From an uncultured Bacteroidales bacterium (GTDB lineage Bacteria; Bacteroidota; Bacteroidia; Bacteroidales; JAUNSR01), in the NCBI GenBank assembly GCA_947074165.1, contig CAMTOT010000221.1, positions 1-5,398 of the forward strand: 5,398 bases of DNA, given 5' to 3'. Below the pieces are notes generated by a model. It saw nothing but the letters and a program-made list of their open reading frames with translations, did no database searches and was not told the DNA's origin. Shown piece by piece: positions 1 through 5,398 of this stretch. Position numbers and translations under genes: made by a program. Each line of letters begins with the position of its first letter. The first letter of the stretch is position 1.

Positions 1-1222
1 CAAACAGTTTATCAGACGGTCGGATCTTTTGATCAATTTTAAATGAGAATTTATCACCTTTTTTAGCTTCATCCACAGATTTATAATCAACCTGTATCTC
101 TTCAAGTATGACAGTTACTGCACCTGTTGTAGGTCCGGTAATAAGAATCTCATCTCCCACTTTCACGCTGTGTGTTTCACAAAGAAACTCAGCAACGCCA
201 ATATTAGAGAAATACTTCATACCCTTGGCAACATAAAGTTTTCTTTTTGTAGCCTCAGAACCATATATCGGGCTCCACTCGCCAAGTCGCTGACCAAGAT
301 AGTATCCATCCCAGAATCCACGATTAAATACAGTTATAAGTCGCTTATCCCATTCGTCAATCTTCTCCTGAGAGTAAGTCCCGTCTATCACAGATCCGAT
401 AGCCTGCTTGTAGCACTCAACAACAGTACGCACATATTCAGGTCCTCTTGCTCTACCTTCAAGCTTAAATACTCTCACGCCTGAATCAATCATTTTATTC
501 ATGAAGTGAATAGTTTTAAGATCTCTCGGCGACATGATAAACTGATTATCAATATCAAGTTCCAGATTTGTTTCTTTATCTTTTACAGTATATGAGTGGC
601 GACATATCTGCGTACAAGAACCGCGGTTAGCCGATTTGTTATTCTCATGCAGACTCAGATAACATTTACCAGATACAGCCATACAAAGTGCGCCATGCGC
701 AAACATTTCGATACGGATCAATTCTCCGCTCGGCCCTTTGATTTGCTGATCAACGATATCTTTATATATTGCGCCCACCTGATCCATATTAAGTTCTCTG
801 GCAAGTACCACAACATCGGCAAACTGAGCGTAAAATTTAAGAGCCTGTACATTTGAGATATTAAGCTGAGTAGAAAGGTGTACTTCAACGCCAATCTCTC
901 TGGCGTACATCATACCTGACACGTCTGAAGCGATAATAGCTGAGATATTAGCCTCTTTAGCCGCTTCAATAATTTTTTTCATCAGATCAAGGTCTTCATC
1001 ATAAATAACAGTATTTACTGTTAAATAACTCTTCACACCTTTCTCAGCACATATCCCGGCTATATTATGAAGGTCTTCTATTGTAAAGTTATTTGATGAT
1101 TTCGCTCTCATATTAAGGCCCTCTATACCAAAGTAAATAGAGTCTGCACCACCCTGAATAGCAGCGGCAAGAGACTCATATGAACCCACAGGAGCCATTA
1201 TTTCAAATTCTTTTATATCCAT
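1..1222 (-). CDS. U32-family protein (TrhP/YegQ-like, probable tRNA 5-hydroxyuridine synthesis), 3' end cut by window edge
   Basis: The frame is open without a stop from the ATG at 1222-1220 to the left edge, giving 407 residues. It begins MDIKEFEIMAPVGSYES, the usual U32 N-terminus. Residues 172-190 fit the U32 signature (E172, F174, G177, C180, G185, C187, S190), followed by RGSCTQIC with C203 and C207. The spacing C-x6-C-x15-C-x3-C is that of Fe-S-binding U32 proteins such as TrhP. MSPRDLKTI (230-238) and FKLEGRARGPEYV (252-264) match the segment after the cluster in that branch. In E. coli and Bacillus the TrhP proteins make 5-hydroxyuridine at tRNA position 34 using prephenate; that role here is inferred from family and length, not proven. 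The name 'peptidase' is historical. The protein ends near IRPSDKLF, where related proteins finish within a few residues, so little is missing. RlhA (23S rRNA hydroxylation) is the main alternative, but it is much longer. It is transcribed away from the gene at 1603. Confidence 0.9.
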   Translation of the reverse strand, partial: MDIKEFEIMAPVGSYESLAAAIQGGADSIYFGIEGLNMRAKSSNNFTIEDLHNIAGICAEKGVKSYLTVNTVIYDEDLDLMKKIIEAAKEANISAIIASDVSGMMYAREIGVEVHLSTQLNISNVQALKFYAQFADVVVLARELNMDQVGAIYKDIVDQQIKGPSGELIRIEMFAHGALCMAVSGKCYLSLHENNKSANRGSCTQICRHSYTVKDKETNLELDIDNQFIMSPRDLKTIHFMNKMIDSGVRVFKLEGRARGPEYVRTVVECYKQAIGSVIDGTYSQEKIDEWDKRLITVFNRGFWDGYYLGQRLGEWSPIYGSEATKRKLYVAKGMKYFSNIGVAEFLCETHSVKVGDEILITGPTTGAVTVILEEIQVDYKSVDEAKKGDKFSFKIDQKIRPSDKLF

Positions 1223-1254
1223 TTTAAACTACACTTTATCTTAATAAAAATAAG

Positions 1255-1282
1255 AATAGCGAAAAACCCGGTTTCCGCTATT
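1255..1282 (-). promoter_or_regulatory. Leader hairpin of the U32 gene, followed by a T-rich run
   Basis: AATAGCG (1255-1261) and CGCTATT (1276-1282) form a 7-bp stem, extended on the minus strand by an inner AAAC/GTTT pairing across a small internal loop. In the U32 transcript the hairpin sits at the extreme 5' end and is followed by CTTATTTTTATT. It could stabilise the mRNA or act as a leader attenuator. No competing antiterminator pairing was evident. Confidence 0.4.
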
Positions 1283-1292
1283 GTTTTCAACA

Positions 1293-1324
1293 CAAAGATA
1301 ATCATTTTCAATAAACTATACCAA
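1293..1324 (-). promoter_or_regulatory. Probable Bacteroidota-type promoter of the U32 gene
   Basis: Read on the minus strand, TATCTTTG at 1300-1293 matches the -7 element TAnnTTTG exactly. TTGG with its TTG at 1324-1322 lies 21 bases upstream as a -33 element. Transcription would start near 1287, giving a leader of about 65 bases. Confidence 0.5.
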
Positions 1325-1442
1325 CTGCTTATTAACGCTTTATTACACCTGCAAAACTCATTATTTCATATACTGAAGGCTTAGGGCAATATTGCTGTAA
1401 CTATAACTTGACCATACGTAACATGAAAAAAAGCTGATATAT

Positions 1443-1472
1443 ACAATTTGTTATAATTATAACCACAATTTG
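1443..1472. promoter_or_regulatory. Operator-like element: 14-bp palindrome between two ACAATTTG copies
   Basis: GTTATAATTATAAC at 1450-1463 is a perfect 14-bp inverted repeat. It is flanked by direct copies of ACAATTTG at 1443-1450 and 1465-1472, which repeat at 22 bases, close to two helical turns. The element ends about 31 bases before the -33 box of the downstream gene, a typical position for an activator or repressor site. The sequence is AT-rich, so chance formation is possible. No regulator can be named. Confidence 0.3.
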
Positions 1473-1503
1473 ATAATGCTCTTTAAATAAAGACTATAGG
1501 GTA

Positions 1504-1533
1504 TTTGATTATTCATTCCAAATCATAAATTTG
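1504..1533 (+). promoter_or_regulatory. Bacteroidota-type promoter of the exported-protein gene
   Basis: TTTG at 1504-1507 and TAAATTTG at 1526-1533 match the -33 and -7 consensus (TTTG and TAnnTTTG) with 18 bases between them. The start of transcription should be near 1540, leaving a leader of about 60 bases. As usual in this phylum, no Shine-Dalgarno sequence precedes the ATG; the bases before it are A/T-rich. Confidence 0.65.
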
Positions 1534-1602
1534 TGTATAAGCCTTCGATCAATTACTAATATAAACAGGGAATAGTCCCACTTAATATTAAATCTACCAT
1601 TT

Positions 1603-2964
1603 ATGAAAACACGACTACTTTCTTTGATTCTTGCGGTATCATTTTGCTTGCCGCTTATCTCTGCCAATTATAATCTTGGCGATCCCGGCAGCGGGTGGGG
1701 TGATACAACCTACGATACTGAATCTAAAGTTATTTATTTCCCGGATGCATGGGTTGGTAAGGGCTGGTGGTTTAGTAATCAGGGAATGGATATTTCCGAT
1801 TATACCAATCTTATCATAAATATAAAGTCTTCAAATATTGATGCACAGGTGGTTGTACAGTATATAGTTGACAACGATAAAGTTAAAGAGGATGCTGTAG
1901 AGTTTACAAAAAATGATAATACAGTAGAGATAAAATTGAAAAAAGAGGAATACAGCAACCTAATCCAACAAATATATATACAGTCAAAAGAGGCTGGTTC
2001 AATCACTCTTGACAATGCGTATTTATCGGAACAGGATATTAAATATATTGAAACTGAAATACCTATGAGCGAACATGGGAATGTATTATTGTCTGATCTT
2101 GCTAATTATGACGATGAATGCAGGGTCGAGTTAAGAGTAAATGTGAAAACAAGCGGGAATACCGCGCCGGGGTGGGGCATAGGACGTATCACTGCTATCG
2201 GCGGTACAGAAAATGAAGATAACGCTATTAAGTGTAAAGCAATATCAGATGAGGGTGAGGTTAATATATTTGCCTACAAGGTTGCCGCTCTCAGATCTAT
2301 AGCTTTGTCTGATGGTGATAATACGGGTATAAATATTAATGTATGGACAGGTGAAAAGATAGGTCTCTTTGCTATGAAGGTGGATAATGGTGAGCAAGAG
2401 CCGGGAGAAGACGACAAAGACAACGGCATTATTATCCCAATGGATGAATACGGCGGTGTAAAGCTTAGTGAGCTTGAAAAATATGCAGACGACAGACTTG
2501 TCAAAATTACTCTTATTGCTACAAAAGCCGAGGGTAGTGAGGCCGGTCCGGGCTGGGGTATGGCTGCTATATGCCCTTTTGGCAACTATGACTTAAAACA
2601 TTACACTTTTAATTGTATTTCAATATCTGCTGAAGGATCTGAAAATGTATATGAATTTTCTGTAGGCGAATTAAAGGAATTTAGCAAAATAGATGGCATA
2701 ATACACACTGATGAATATGGCAATCAAGGCATTACAATTAACACATGGGGGATATCGACAAGGAAGGACATAAAGGTTTATCCTGAACTCTCGGCTACTG
2801 CGATTTCTGATAATATTTCCGATCAGGCATCTGTCATAGCTATTGAGTATTATAATCTGCTGGGAGCTCGCATAGCAACTCCTGACTCAGGTATTTATAT
2901 AAGAAAAGAGACTCTGAGTAACGGTAAAAGCATTGTAAAAAAGATAATGACAACAATAAAATAA
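1603..2964 (+). CDS. Exported multidomain protein of unknown function, with duplicated domain and sorting-tail-like C-terminus
   Basis: I do not recognise this 453-residue protein as a named family. Residues 1-21 are a classical signal peptide (basic MKTR, hydrophobic core, likely cleavage after LISA), which supports the chosen start; no lipobox cysteine is placed for lipidation. Residues 22-143 look like a beta-sandwich or jelly-roll domain rich in exposed aromatics (GSGWGD at 29-34, KGWWF at 53-57) and end with ITLDNAYLS, a closing strand common in carbohydrate-binding modules. Residues 153-260 and 278-396 are a tandem duplication: each begins IPM-x-E-x-G, contains PGWG (189-192, 316-319) and has a G-I-x-IN-x-W strand near its end. 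An acidic linker, EQEPGEDDKDN, separates them. Residues 411-453 (IEYYNLLGARIATPDSGIYI, then a basic end) resemble the C-terminal sorting/anchoring tails of Bacteroidota secreted proteins. There is no catalytic domain. A glycan-binding or adhesive surface role is inference. Confidence 0.85.
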   Translation: MKTRLLSLILAVSFCLPLISANYNLGDPGSGWGDTTYDTESKVIYFPDAWVGKGWWFSNQGMDISDYTNLIINIKSSNIDAQVVVQYIVDNDKVKEDAVEFTKNDNTVEIKLKKEEYSNLIQQIYIQSKEAGSITLDNAYLSEQDIKYIETEIPMSEHGNVLLSDLANYDDECRVELRVNVKTSGNTAPGWGIGRITAIGGTENEDNAIKCKAISDEGEVNIFAYKVAALRSIALSDGDNTGININVWTGEKIGLFAMKVDNGEQEPGEDDKDNGIIIPMDEYGGVKLSELEKYADDRLVKITLIATKAEGSEAGPGWGMAAICPFGNYDLKHYTFNCISISAEGSENVYEFSVGELKEFSKIDGIIHTDEYGNQGITINTWGISTRKDIKVYPELSATAISDNISDQASVIAIEYYNLLGARIATPDSGIYIRKETLSNGKSIVKKIMTTIK

Positions 2965-2981
2965 ACGATTAATCAATTGCG

Positions 2982-2998
2982 GTTACATTAGGTGTAAC
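2982..2998 (+). repeat. Small perfect hairpin after the exported-protein gene
   Basis: GTTACA (2982-2987) pairs with TGTAAC (2993-2998) around a 5-base loop, 17 bases after the stop codon. It has no T-run and precedes the stronger terminator at 3013-3040. It may protect the 3' end of the transcript, or be incidental. Confidence 0.35.
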
Positions 2999-3012
2999 AA
3001 GGTAATTTAAAA

Positions 3013-3040
3013 GAGGCTGCCTAACATGTTAGACAGCCTC
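3013..3040. terminator. Bidirectional intrinsic terminator between convergent genes
   Basis: GAGGCTG (3013-3019) pairs with CAGCCTC (3034-3040); after one C-A mismatch the stem continues as the palindrome CTAACATGTTAG (3021-3032). On the minus strand the stem is followed directly by TTTTAAATT, so it suits termination of the CoA-transferase gene whose stop is at 3075. On the plus strand the tail is weaker (ATCTTTATATAT) but would end the exported-protein transcript. Confidence 0.8.
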
Positions 3041-3074
3041 ATCTTTATATATAAATCTTTTATTATGATTTCAG

Positions 3075-4574
3075 TTACTTTACATAGTCAGCCCAATTGG
3101 TTTCTCTCATATCACCCGAAGCATTAAACTGATTATGGAAGCCAAATGCCGCGTTTAGATTATGCGGAGTGTGAGCTTTGTTTGTAGAAAGATTAAGATA
3201 GTCTCTCAATAATTGTTTATAATCAGGGTGAACACAATTTTCAATAATTGCTTCTGCCTTCTGACGAGGCGATTTACCACGTAGATCGGCAATACCCTGT
3301 TCTGTAATAAGAACGCTTACTGAGTGTTCGCTATGGTCAAGGTGAGAAACAAAAGGCACAATAGCACTGATTTTGCCACCTTTGGCTATAGACGGACAAG
3401 AGAATATTGAGATATACGCGTTTCTTGTAAAGTCTCCTGACCCACCGATACCGTTCATCATCTTAGTACCTACAACATGAGTTGAGTTAATGTTGCCGAA
3501 TATATCCGCTTCAAGAGCAGTGTTCATTGTGATAAGACCAAGGCGTCTCACAAGTTCAGGATTATTGCTTATCTCACCGGGACGTAACACAAGACGTTGC
3601 TTATAGAATTCAATATTCTCAAAAACATCTTTCATTACTTCGTCACTGATTGTAATCGAACAAGTAGATGCAAATTTACATTTACCTTGTTTCATAAGAT
3701 CAATTACAGCATCCTGCACGACCTCTGTGTACATTTCAAATTCAGGGAATTCGTCATCTTTACCCATACATCCAAGTACGGCATTGGCGATATTTCCTAC
3801 CCCTGATTGTAATGGAAGCATGCCATGAGGCATACGACCCGATTTGATCTCATCTTTCAGAAACTTGATTACATTCTCTCCAATTTTCATTGTAGTATCA
3901 TCTACAGGCGCAAAACCACTTACATTGTCTGTAAGATCAGTTTCTACGATACCTATAATCTTTTCAGGATCTACTTTGATTGTTGGCGAACCGATTCTGT
4001 CGGATGGTTTATATAGTGGAATCTCTTTACGCAAAGGCGGATCAAGAGGCTCATAAATATCATGAATACCTTTTATCTCTTTAGGTAAAGATTTATTAAG
4101 TTCGATAATTATCTTTTTCGCAAGGCGAATAAATGTGGGAGCGCCGCCAACACCAGTGCCTAATGTTATTTCTCCTTCCGGCGTCACATCTGCCGCTTCA
4201 ATAATAGCCACGTCAATATCACCGAAAAAGCCATATCTCAACGATTGAGTAAGTTGAGAAAGGTGCATGTCAAAATAATTAATATCACCTTTATTGATTG
4301 CATTACGGCTGTCTTTATGAGACTGGTAAGGAGTACGTCGGTCAATTGCATTGGCTCTTGCTAAAGCTCCGTCAACATGATCGTTGGTAGAAGCTCCTGT
4401 AAATAAGCTTACTTTGAAAGATCGACCCTGAGCATGCTCTTCTTCTGCTCTTACTGCTAATGCCTCTGTAACAACTTTGGGAGTTCCGGCAGCTGTAAAA
4501 CCACTTAGTCCTACATTGTCTTCATTTTTAATATACGAAGCAGCTTCCTGTGGAGTTAATATTCGAAAACTCAT
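3075..4574 (-). CDS. Acetyl-CoA hydrolase/transferase family protein, probable succinate CoA-transferase
   Basis: This complete 499-residue protein has the length and layout of the Cat1/AarC/ScpC (YgfH) class I CoA-transferases. Such enzymes move CoA between succinate and acetate or propionate in the cytoplasm, which conserves the thioester bond during acetate or propionate formation. The N-terminal half (about 5-215) carries GLSGFTAAGTPK (22-33) and GTGVGGAPTFI (139-149). The conserved QSGVGNIANAVLG spans 256-268. MYTEVVQDAV (281-290) supplies the probable catalytic glutamate E284, equivalent to E294 of Acetobacter AarC as I recall it, which forms the glutamyl-CoA intermediate. The C-terminal domain has NGIGGSGDF (374-382), the glycine-rich CoA/oxyanion loop, and VLITEQGIADLRGKSP (421-436). 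No key residue is missing. The start at 4574 fits the family N-terminus. Which acid partner is preferred cannot be told from sequence. It has its own promoter-like element and ends at the shared terminator, so it is probably monocistronic. Confidence 0.95.
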   Translation of the reverse strand: MSFRILTPQEAASYIKNEDNVGLSGFTAAGTPKVVTEALAVRAEEEHAQGRSFKVSLFTGASTNDHVDGALARANAIDRRTPYQSHKDSRNAINKGDINYFDMHLSQLTQSLRYGFFGDIDVAIIEAADVTPEGEITLGTGVGGAPTFIRLAKKIIIELNKSLPKEIKGIHDIYEPLDPPLRKEIPLYKPSDRIGSPTIKVDPEKIIGIVETDLTDNVSGFAPVDDTTMKIGENVIKFLKDEIKSGRMPHGMLPLQSGVGNIANAVLGCMGKDDEFPEFEMYTEVVQDAVIDLMKQGKCKFASTCSITISDEVMKDVFENIEFYKQRLVLRPGEISNNPELVRRLGLITMNTALEADIFGNINSTHVVGTKMMNGIGGSGDFTRNAYISIFSCPSIAKGGKISAIVPFVSHLDHSEHSVSVLITEQGIADLRGKSPRQKAEAIIENCVHPDYKQLLRDYLNLSTNKAHTPHNLNAAFGFHNQFNASGDMRETNWADYVK

Positions 4575-4605
4575 AATGTTTTTGTATTAGGTATTTAAAG
4601 TTATT

Positions 4606-4627
4606 CTAATCCTCTCGCTTTGATTAG
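4606..4627 (-). promoter_or_regulatory. Possible 5'-end hairpin in the CoA-transferase leader
   Basis: CTAATC (4606-4611) is complementary to GATTAG (4622-4627) across a 10-base loop. If transcription starts where the -7 element predicts, this hairpin begins almost at the first base of the mRNA. The stem is short and AT-rich, so its stability is doubtful. Confidence 0.25.
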
Positions 4628-4632
4628 GTAAC

Positions 4633-4640
4633 CAAAGCTA
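4633..4640 (-). promoter_or_regulatory. Probable -7 element of the CoA-transferase gene
   Basis: Read on the minus strand, this is TAGCTTTG, an exact match to TAnnTTTG. The expected -33 position near 4659-4661 reads CTG rather than TTG, so the upstream element is weak. Transcription would start near 4627, giving a leader of about 50 bases. Confidence 0.4.
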
Positions 4641-4672
4641 TTGGAAAAAACGAAAAAGCAGAATTAATCTTT

Positions 4673-4693
4673 GATAATTAATTACAAATTATC
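4673..4693. repeat. AT-rich inverted repeat upstream of the CoA-transferase promoter
   Basis: GATAATT (4673-4679) and AATTATC (4687-4693) form perfect 7-base arms around a 7-base spacer. It lies just upstream of the expected -33 position, where an operator could sit. It has no T-run suitable for a terminator of the gene ending at 4725. In such AT-rich DNA it may be chance. Confidence 0.25.
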
Positions 4694-4724
4694 GTTAATG
4701 AATTAGCAATAACTTAATATATTA

Positions 4725-5186
4725 TTAAAATTTGCACTTTAAAACTTCGGATAAAACGAATGCCGATTTAAGTTGACTTTTGTCTTTTAATATAGATGTC
4801 AACCGATTATTCTGACACTCTTTTACTTGAGTATTATCACACTGTTCCTGATTTAAAACGCTCTTAACCACCTTTTTCTTTTTTCTCTGTGGTTCAACTA
4901 CAATTAAATCATCAACCGGGACAGTTTTGATTTCCTGACCGGCATTTTCTGATAAAGGCGAATATGACTCATTAGATAGAGTTTCAAACATTTCATCAAA
5001 GATAGATTTGGCAGGTTGAGGAGTTCTCCTATACTTTTTATCCGTTTGTTTATTATTATCTTTGCCGGATAAATCAGCCCCGGCAGGCATTTTATTCTGT
5101 TGTTTTTCTTTAGAGCCATTCTTCACAGCTGAAATAATGACCGAACCGATAACTAACAGAATAGGTATTAAACTTTCAAAATCCAT
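4725..5186 (-). CDS. Small single-pass membrane protein of unknown function
   Basis: The 153-residue product has one N-terminal transmembrane segment (about L6-V21) preceded by acidic residues and followed by lysines, which predicts the N-terminus outside and the body in the cytoplasm. Residues 22-60 are polar, charged and probably disordered. A short predicted helix, SIFDEMFETL, lies at 61-70, and a strongly basic patch, RKKKKVVK, at 101-108. The last 17 residues (from SQLKSAF to LKCKF) form a hydrophobic helix; as I remember it, a conserved end of the form 'LR-A-I-x-SEIL-x-x-Y/F' is common in small Bacteroidota proteins, so this is probably a real conserved hypothetical family. The start is set by the membrane segment immediately after the ATG. 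It lies 150 bases upstream of the CoA-transferase on the same strand, with a promoter-like element between, so co-transcription is possible but not required. No function is assigned. An antisense or frame-shadow origin is unlikely given the membrane segment and tail. Confidence 0.75.
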   Translation of the reverse strand: MDFESLIPILLVIGSVIISAVKNGSKEKQQNKMPAGADLSGKDNNKQTDKKYRRTPQPAKSIFDEMFETLSNESYSPLSENAGQEIKTVPVDDLIVVEPQRKKKKVVKSVLNQEQCDNTQVKECQNNRLTSILKDKSQLKSAFVLSEVLKCKF

Positions 5187-5210
5187 ATTGTCAGATTCTT
5201 ATTTAGTTTT

Positions 5211-5218
5211 CAAAAATA
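5211..5218 (-). promoter_or_regulatory. Possible -7 element of the small membrane protein gene
   Basis: On the minus strand this reads TATTTTTG, a match to TAnnTTTG, 25 bases before the start codon. No TTG is seen at the expected -33 position, so the call is weak. A local promoter is expected because a terminator-like hairpin lies upstream at 5308-5333. Confidence 0.25.
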
Positions 5219-5307
5219 ACAAATAGATTGAAATAGATGATTAAAATGAAAGAAAAATGGAAATTATTTGCAAAATATTCATTTATTAAAGCATATATAT
5301 ACGAAAA

Positions 5308-5333
5308 CGGAGGGAACTTCTCAGCCTCCTCCG
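5308..5333. terminator. Terminator-like hairpin near the right end
   Basis: CGGAGG (5308-5313) pairs with CCTCCG (5328-5333) around a 14-base loop. It is followed by TTTTCG on the minus strand and by CTTTATTTT on the plus strand, so it could work either way. It would insulate the membrane-protein gene from a neighbour that would lie to the right but is not in the window. Confidence 0.6.
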
Positions 5334-5346
5334 CTTTATTTTAACC

Positions 5347-5398
5347 AGATCGGAAGTGCGTCGTGTAGGGAAAGAGTGTACGTCCTGGTGTAGATCTC
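5347..5398. other. Untrimmed Illumina TruSeq adapter with i5 index (not genomic)
   Basis: From 5347 the sequence reads AGATCGGAAG, then one mismatch (T at 5357 where the adapter has A), then GCGTCGTGTAGGGAAAGA and GTGT up to 5379. This is the reverse complement of the TruSeq universal (P5-side) adapter. Eight bases follow, ACGTCCTG (5380-5387), and then GTGTAGATCTC (5388-5398), the adapter continuing after the index position. The reverse complement of the 8-mer, CAGGACGT, is TruSeq HT index D507 as I remember the list. This is read-through into library adapter retained at the contig end. Biological sequence should be taken to end at 5346. Confidence 0.97.

Larger units (their letters stand above)
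1223..1602. other. Divergent intergenic region, no gene seen
   Basis: This 380-base stretch separates two divergent genes. It has no convincing coding frame and no tRNA-like or other structured RNA that I recognise. It holds the U32 promoter and leader hairpin (1255-1324), a palindrome between direct repeats (1443-1472) and the promoter of the exported-protein gene (1504-1533). In 1325-1440 I see only AT-rich sequence without clear structure. Confidence 0.7.

Noticed and set aside
170..856. Plus-strand open frames at 170-484 and 596-856
   Set aside because: They lie antisense within the U32 gene, whose frame is conserved and carries recognisable motifs. Their translations show no domain, signal or plausible composition.
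1631..2585. Other open frames at 1631-1819 (plus), 1800-2015 (minus) and 2274-2585 (minus)
   Set aside because: They are shadows of the exported-protein gene, which has a promoter, signal peptide and repeated domain structure in its own frame.
3597..4056. Plus-strand open frames at 3597-3806, 3825-4016 and 3844-4056
   Set aside because: They are antisense to the conserved CoA-transferase and have no independent support.
4714..4728. TAATATATTA-type palindrome at the end of the small membrane protein gene, considered as terminator
   Set aside because: It is made only of A and T, overlaps the stop codon, and would form a very weak stem.
4904..5119. Alternative minus-strand frame of 71 residues inside the small membrane protein gene
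   Set aside because: It overlaps the 153-residue frame on the same strand. It lacks the membrane anchor and the conserved-looking tail and has no start signal of its own.
5347..5398. GC-rich right end considered as a promoter, repeat or start of another gene
   Set aside because: It matches a known sequencing adapter on both sides of an index, so no biological reading is needed.
1..5398. A new defence, mobile or RNA-based system
   Set aside because: No transposase, integrase, nuclease, reverse transcriptase, toxin-antitoxin pair, repeat array or attachment site is visible. The genes are ordinary chromosomal neighbours with separate transcription signals.

Overview
The window is AT-rich DNA that looks like Bacteroidota, most probably a gut-type Bacteroidales. 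The support is: promoters of the Bacteroidota type (TTTG about 19 bases before TAnnTTTG), no Shine-Dalgarno sequences before the starts, a secreted protein ending in a sorting-tail-like segment typical of the phylum, and a succinate-type CoA-transferase typical of succinate/acetate/propionate fermenters. Genus cannot be decided from the sequence alone.

Layout: (1) 1-1222, minus strand, a U32-family protein cut by the left edge with nearly its whole length present; its four cysteines and length fit the tRNA U34 hydroxylation (TrhP/YegQ) branch better than a protease. (2) 1223-1602, a divergent intergenic region with a promoter for each flanking gene, a leader hairpin on the U32 side and a palindrome flanked by direct repeats on the other. 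(3) 1603-2964, plus strand, an unrecognised exported multidomain protein with a jelly-roll-like N-terminal domain, a tandem domain duplication and a sorting-tail-like C-terminus. (4) 2965-3074, convergent intergenic DNA with a bidirectional terminator. (5) 3075-4574, minus strand, an acetyl-CoA hydrolase/transferase family CoA-transferase. (6) 4725-5186, minus strand, a small single-pass membrane protein of unknown function. (7) 5308-5333, a terminator-like hairpin. (8) 5347-5398 is not genomic: it reads as an Illumina TruSeq adapter, including what looks like the 8-base i5 index D507.

The genes do not form one system. Each has its own transcription signals or sits in an opposing orientation: tRNA modification, a surface or secreted binding protein, fermentative CoA recycling and a small membrane protein are side by side as ordinary chromosomal neighbours. 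I found no mobile element, RNA gene, CRISPR array, toxin-antitoxin pair or defence system. The most consequential non-obvious signal is the adapter at the right edge, which marks the end of trustworthy sequence at 5346.
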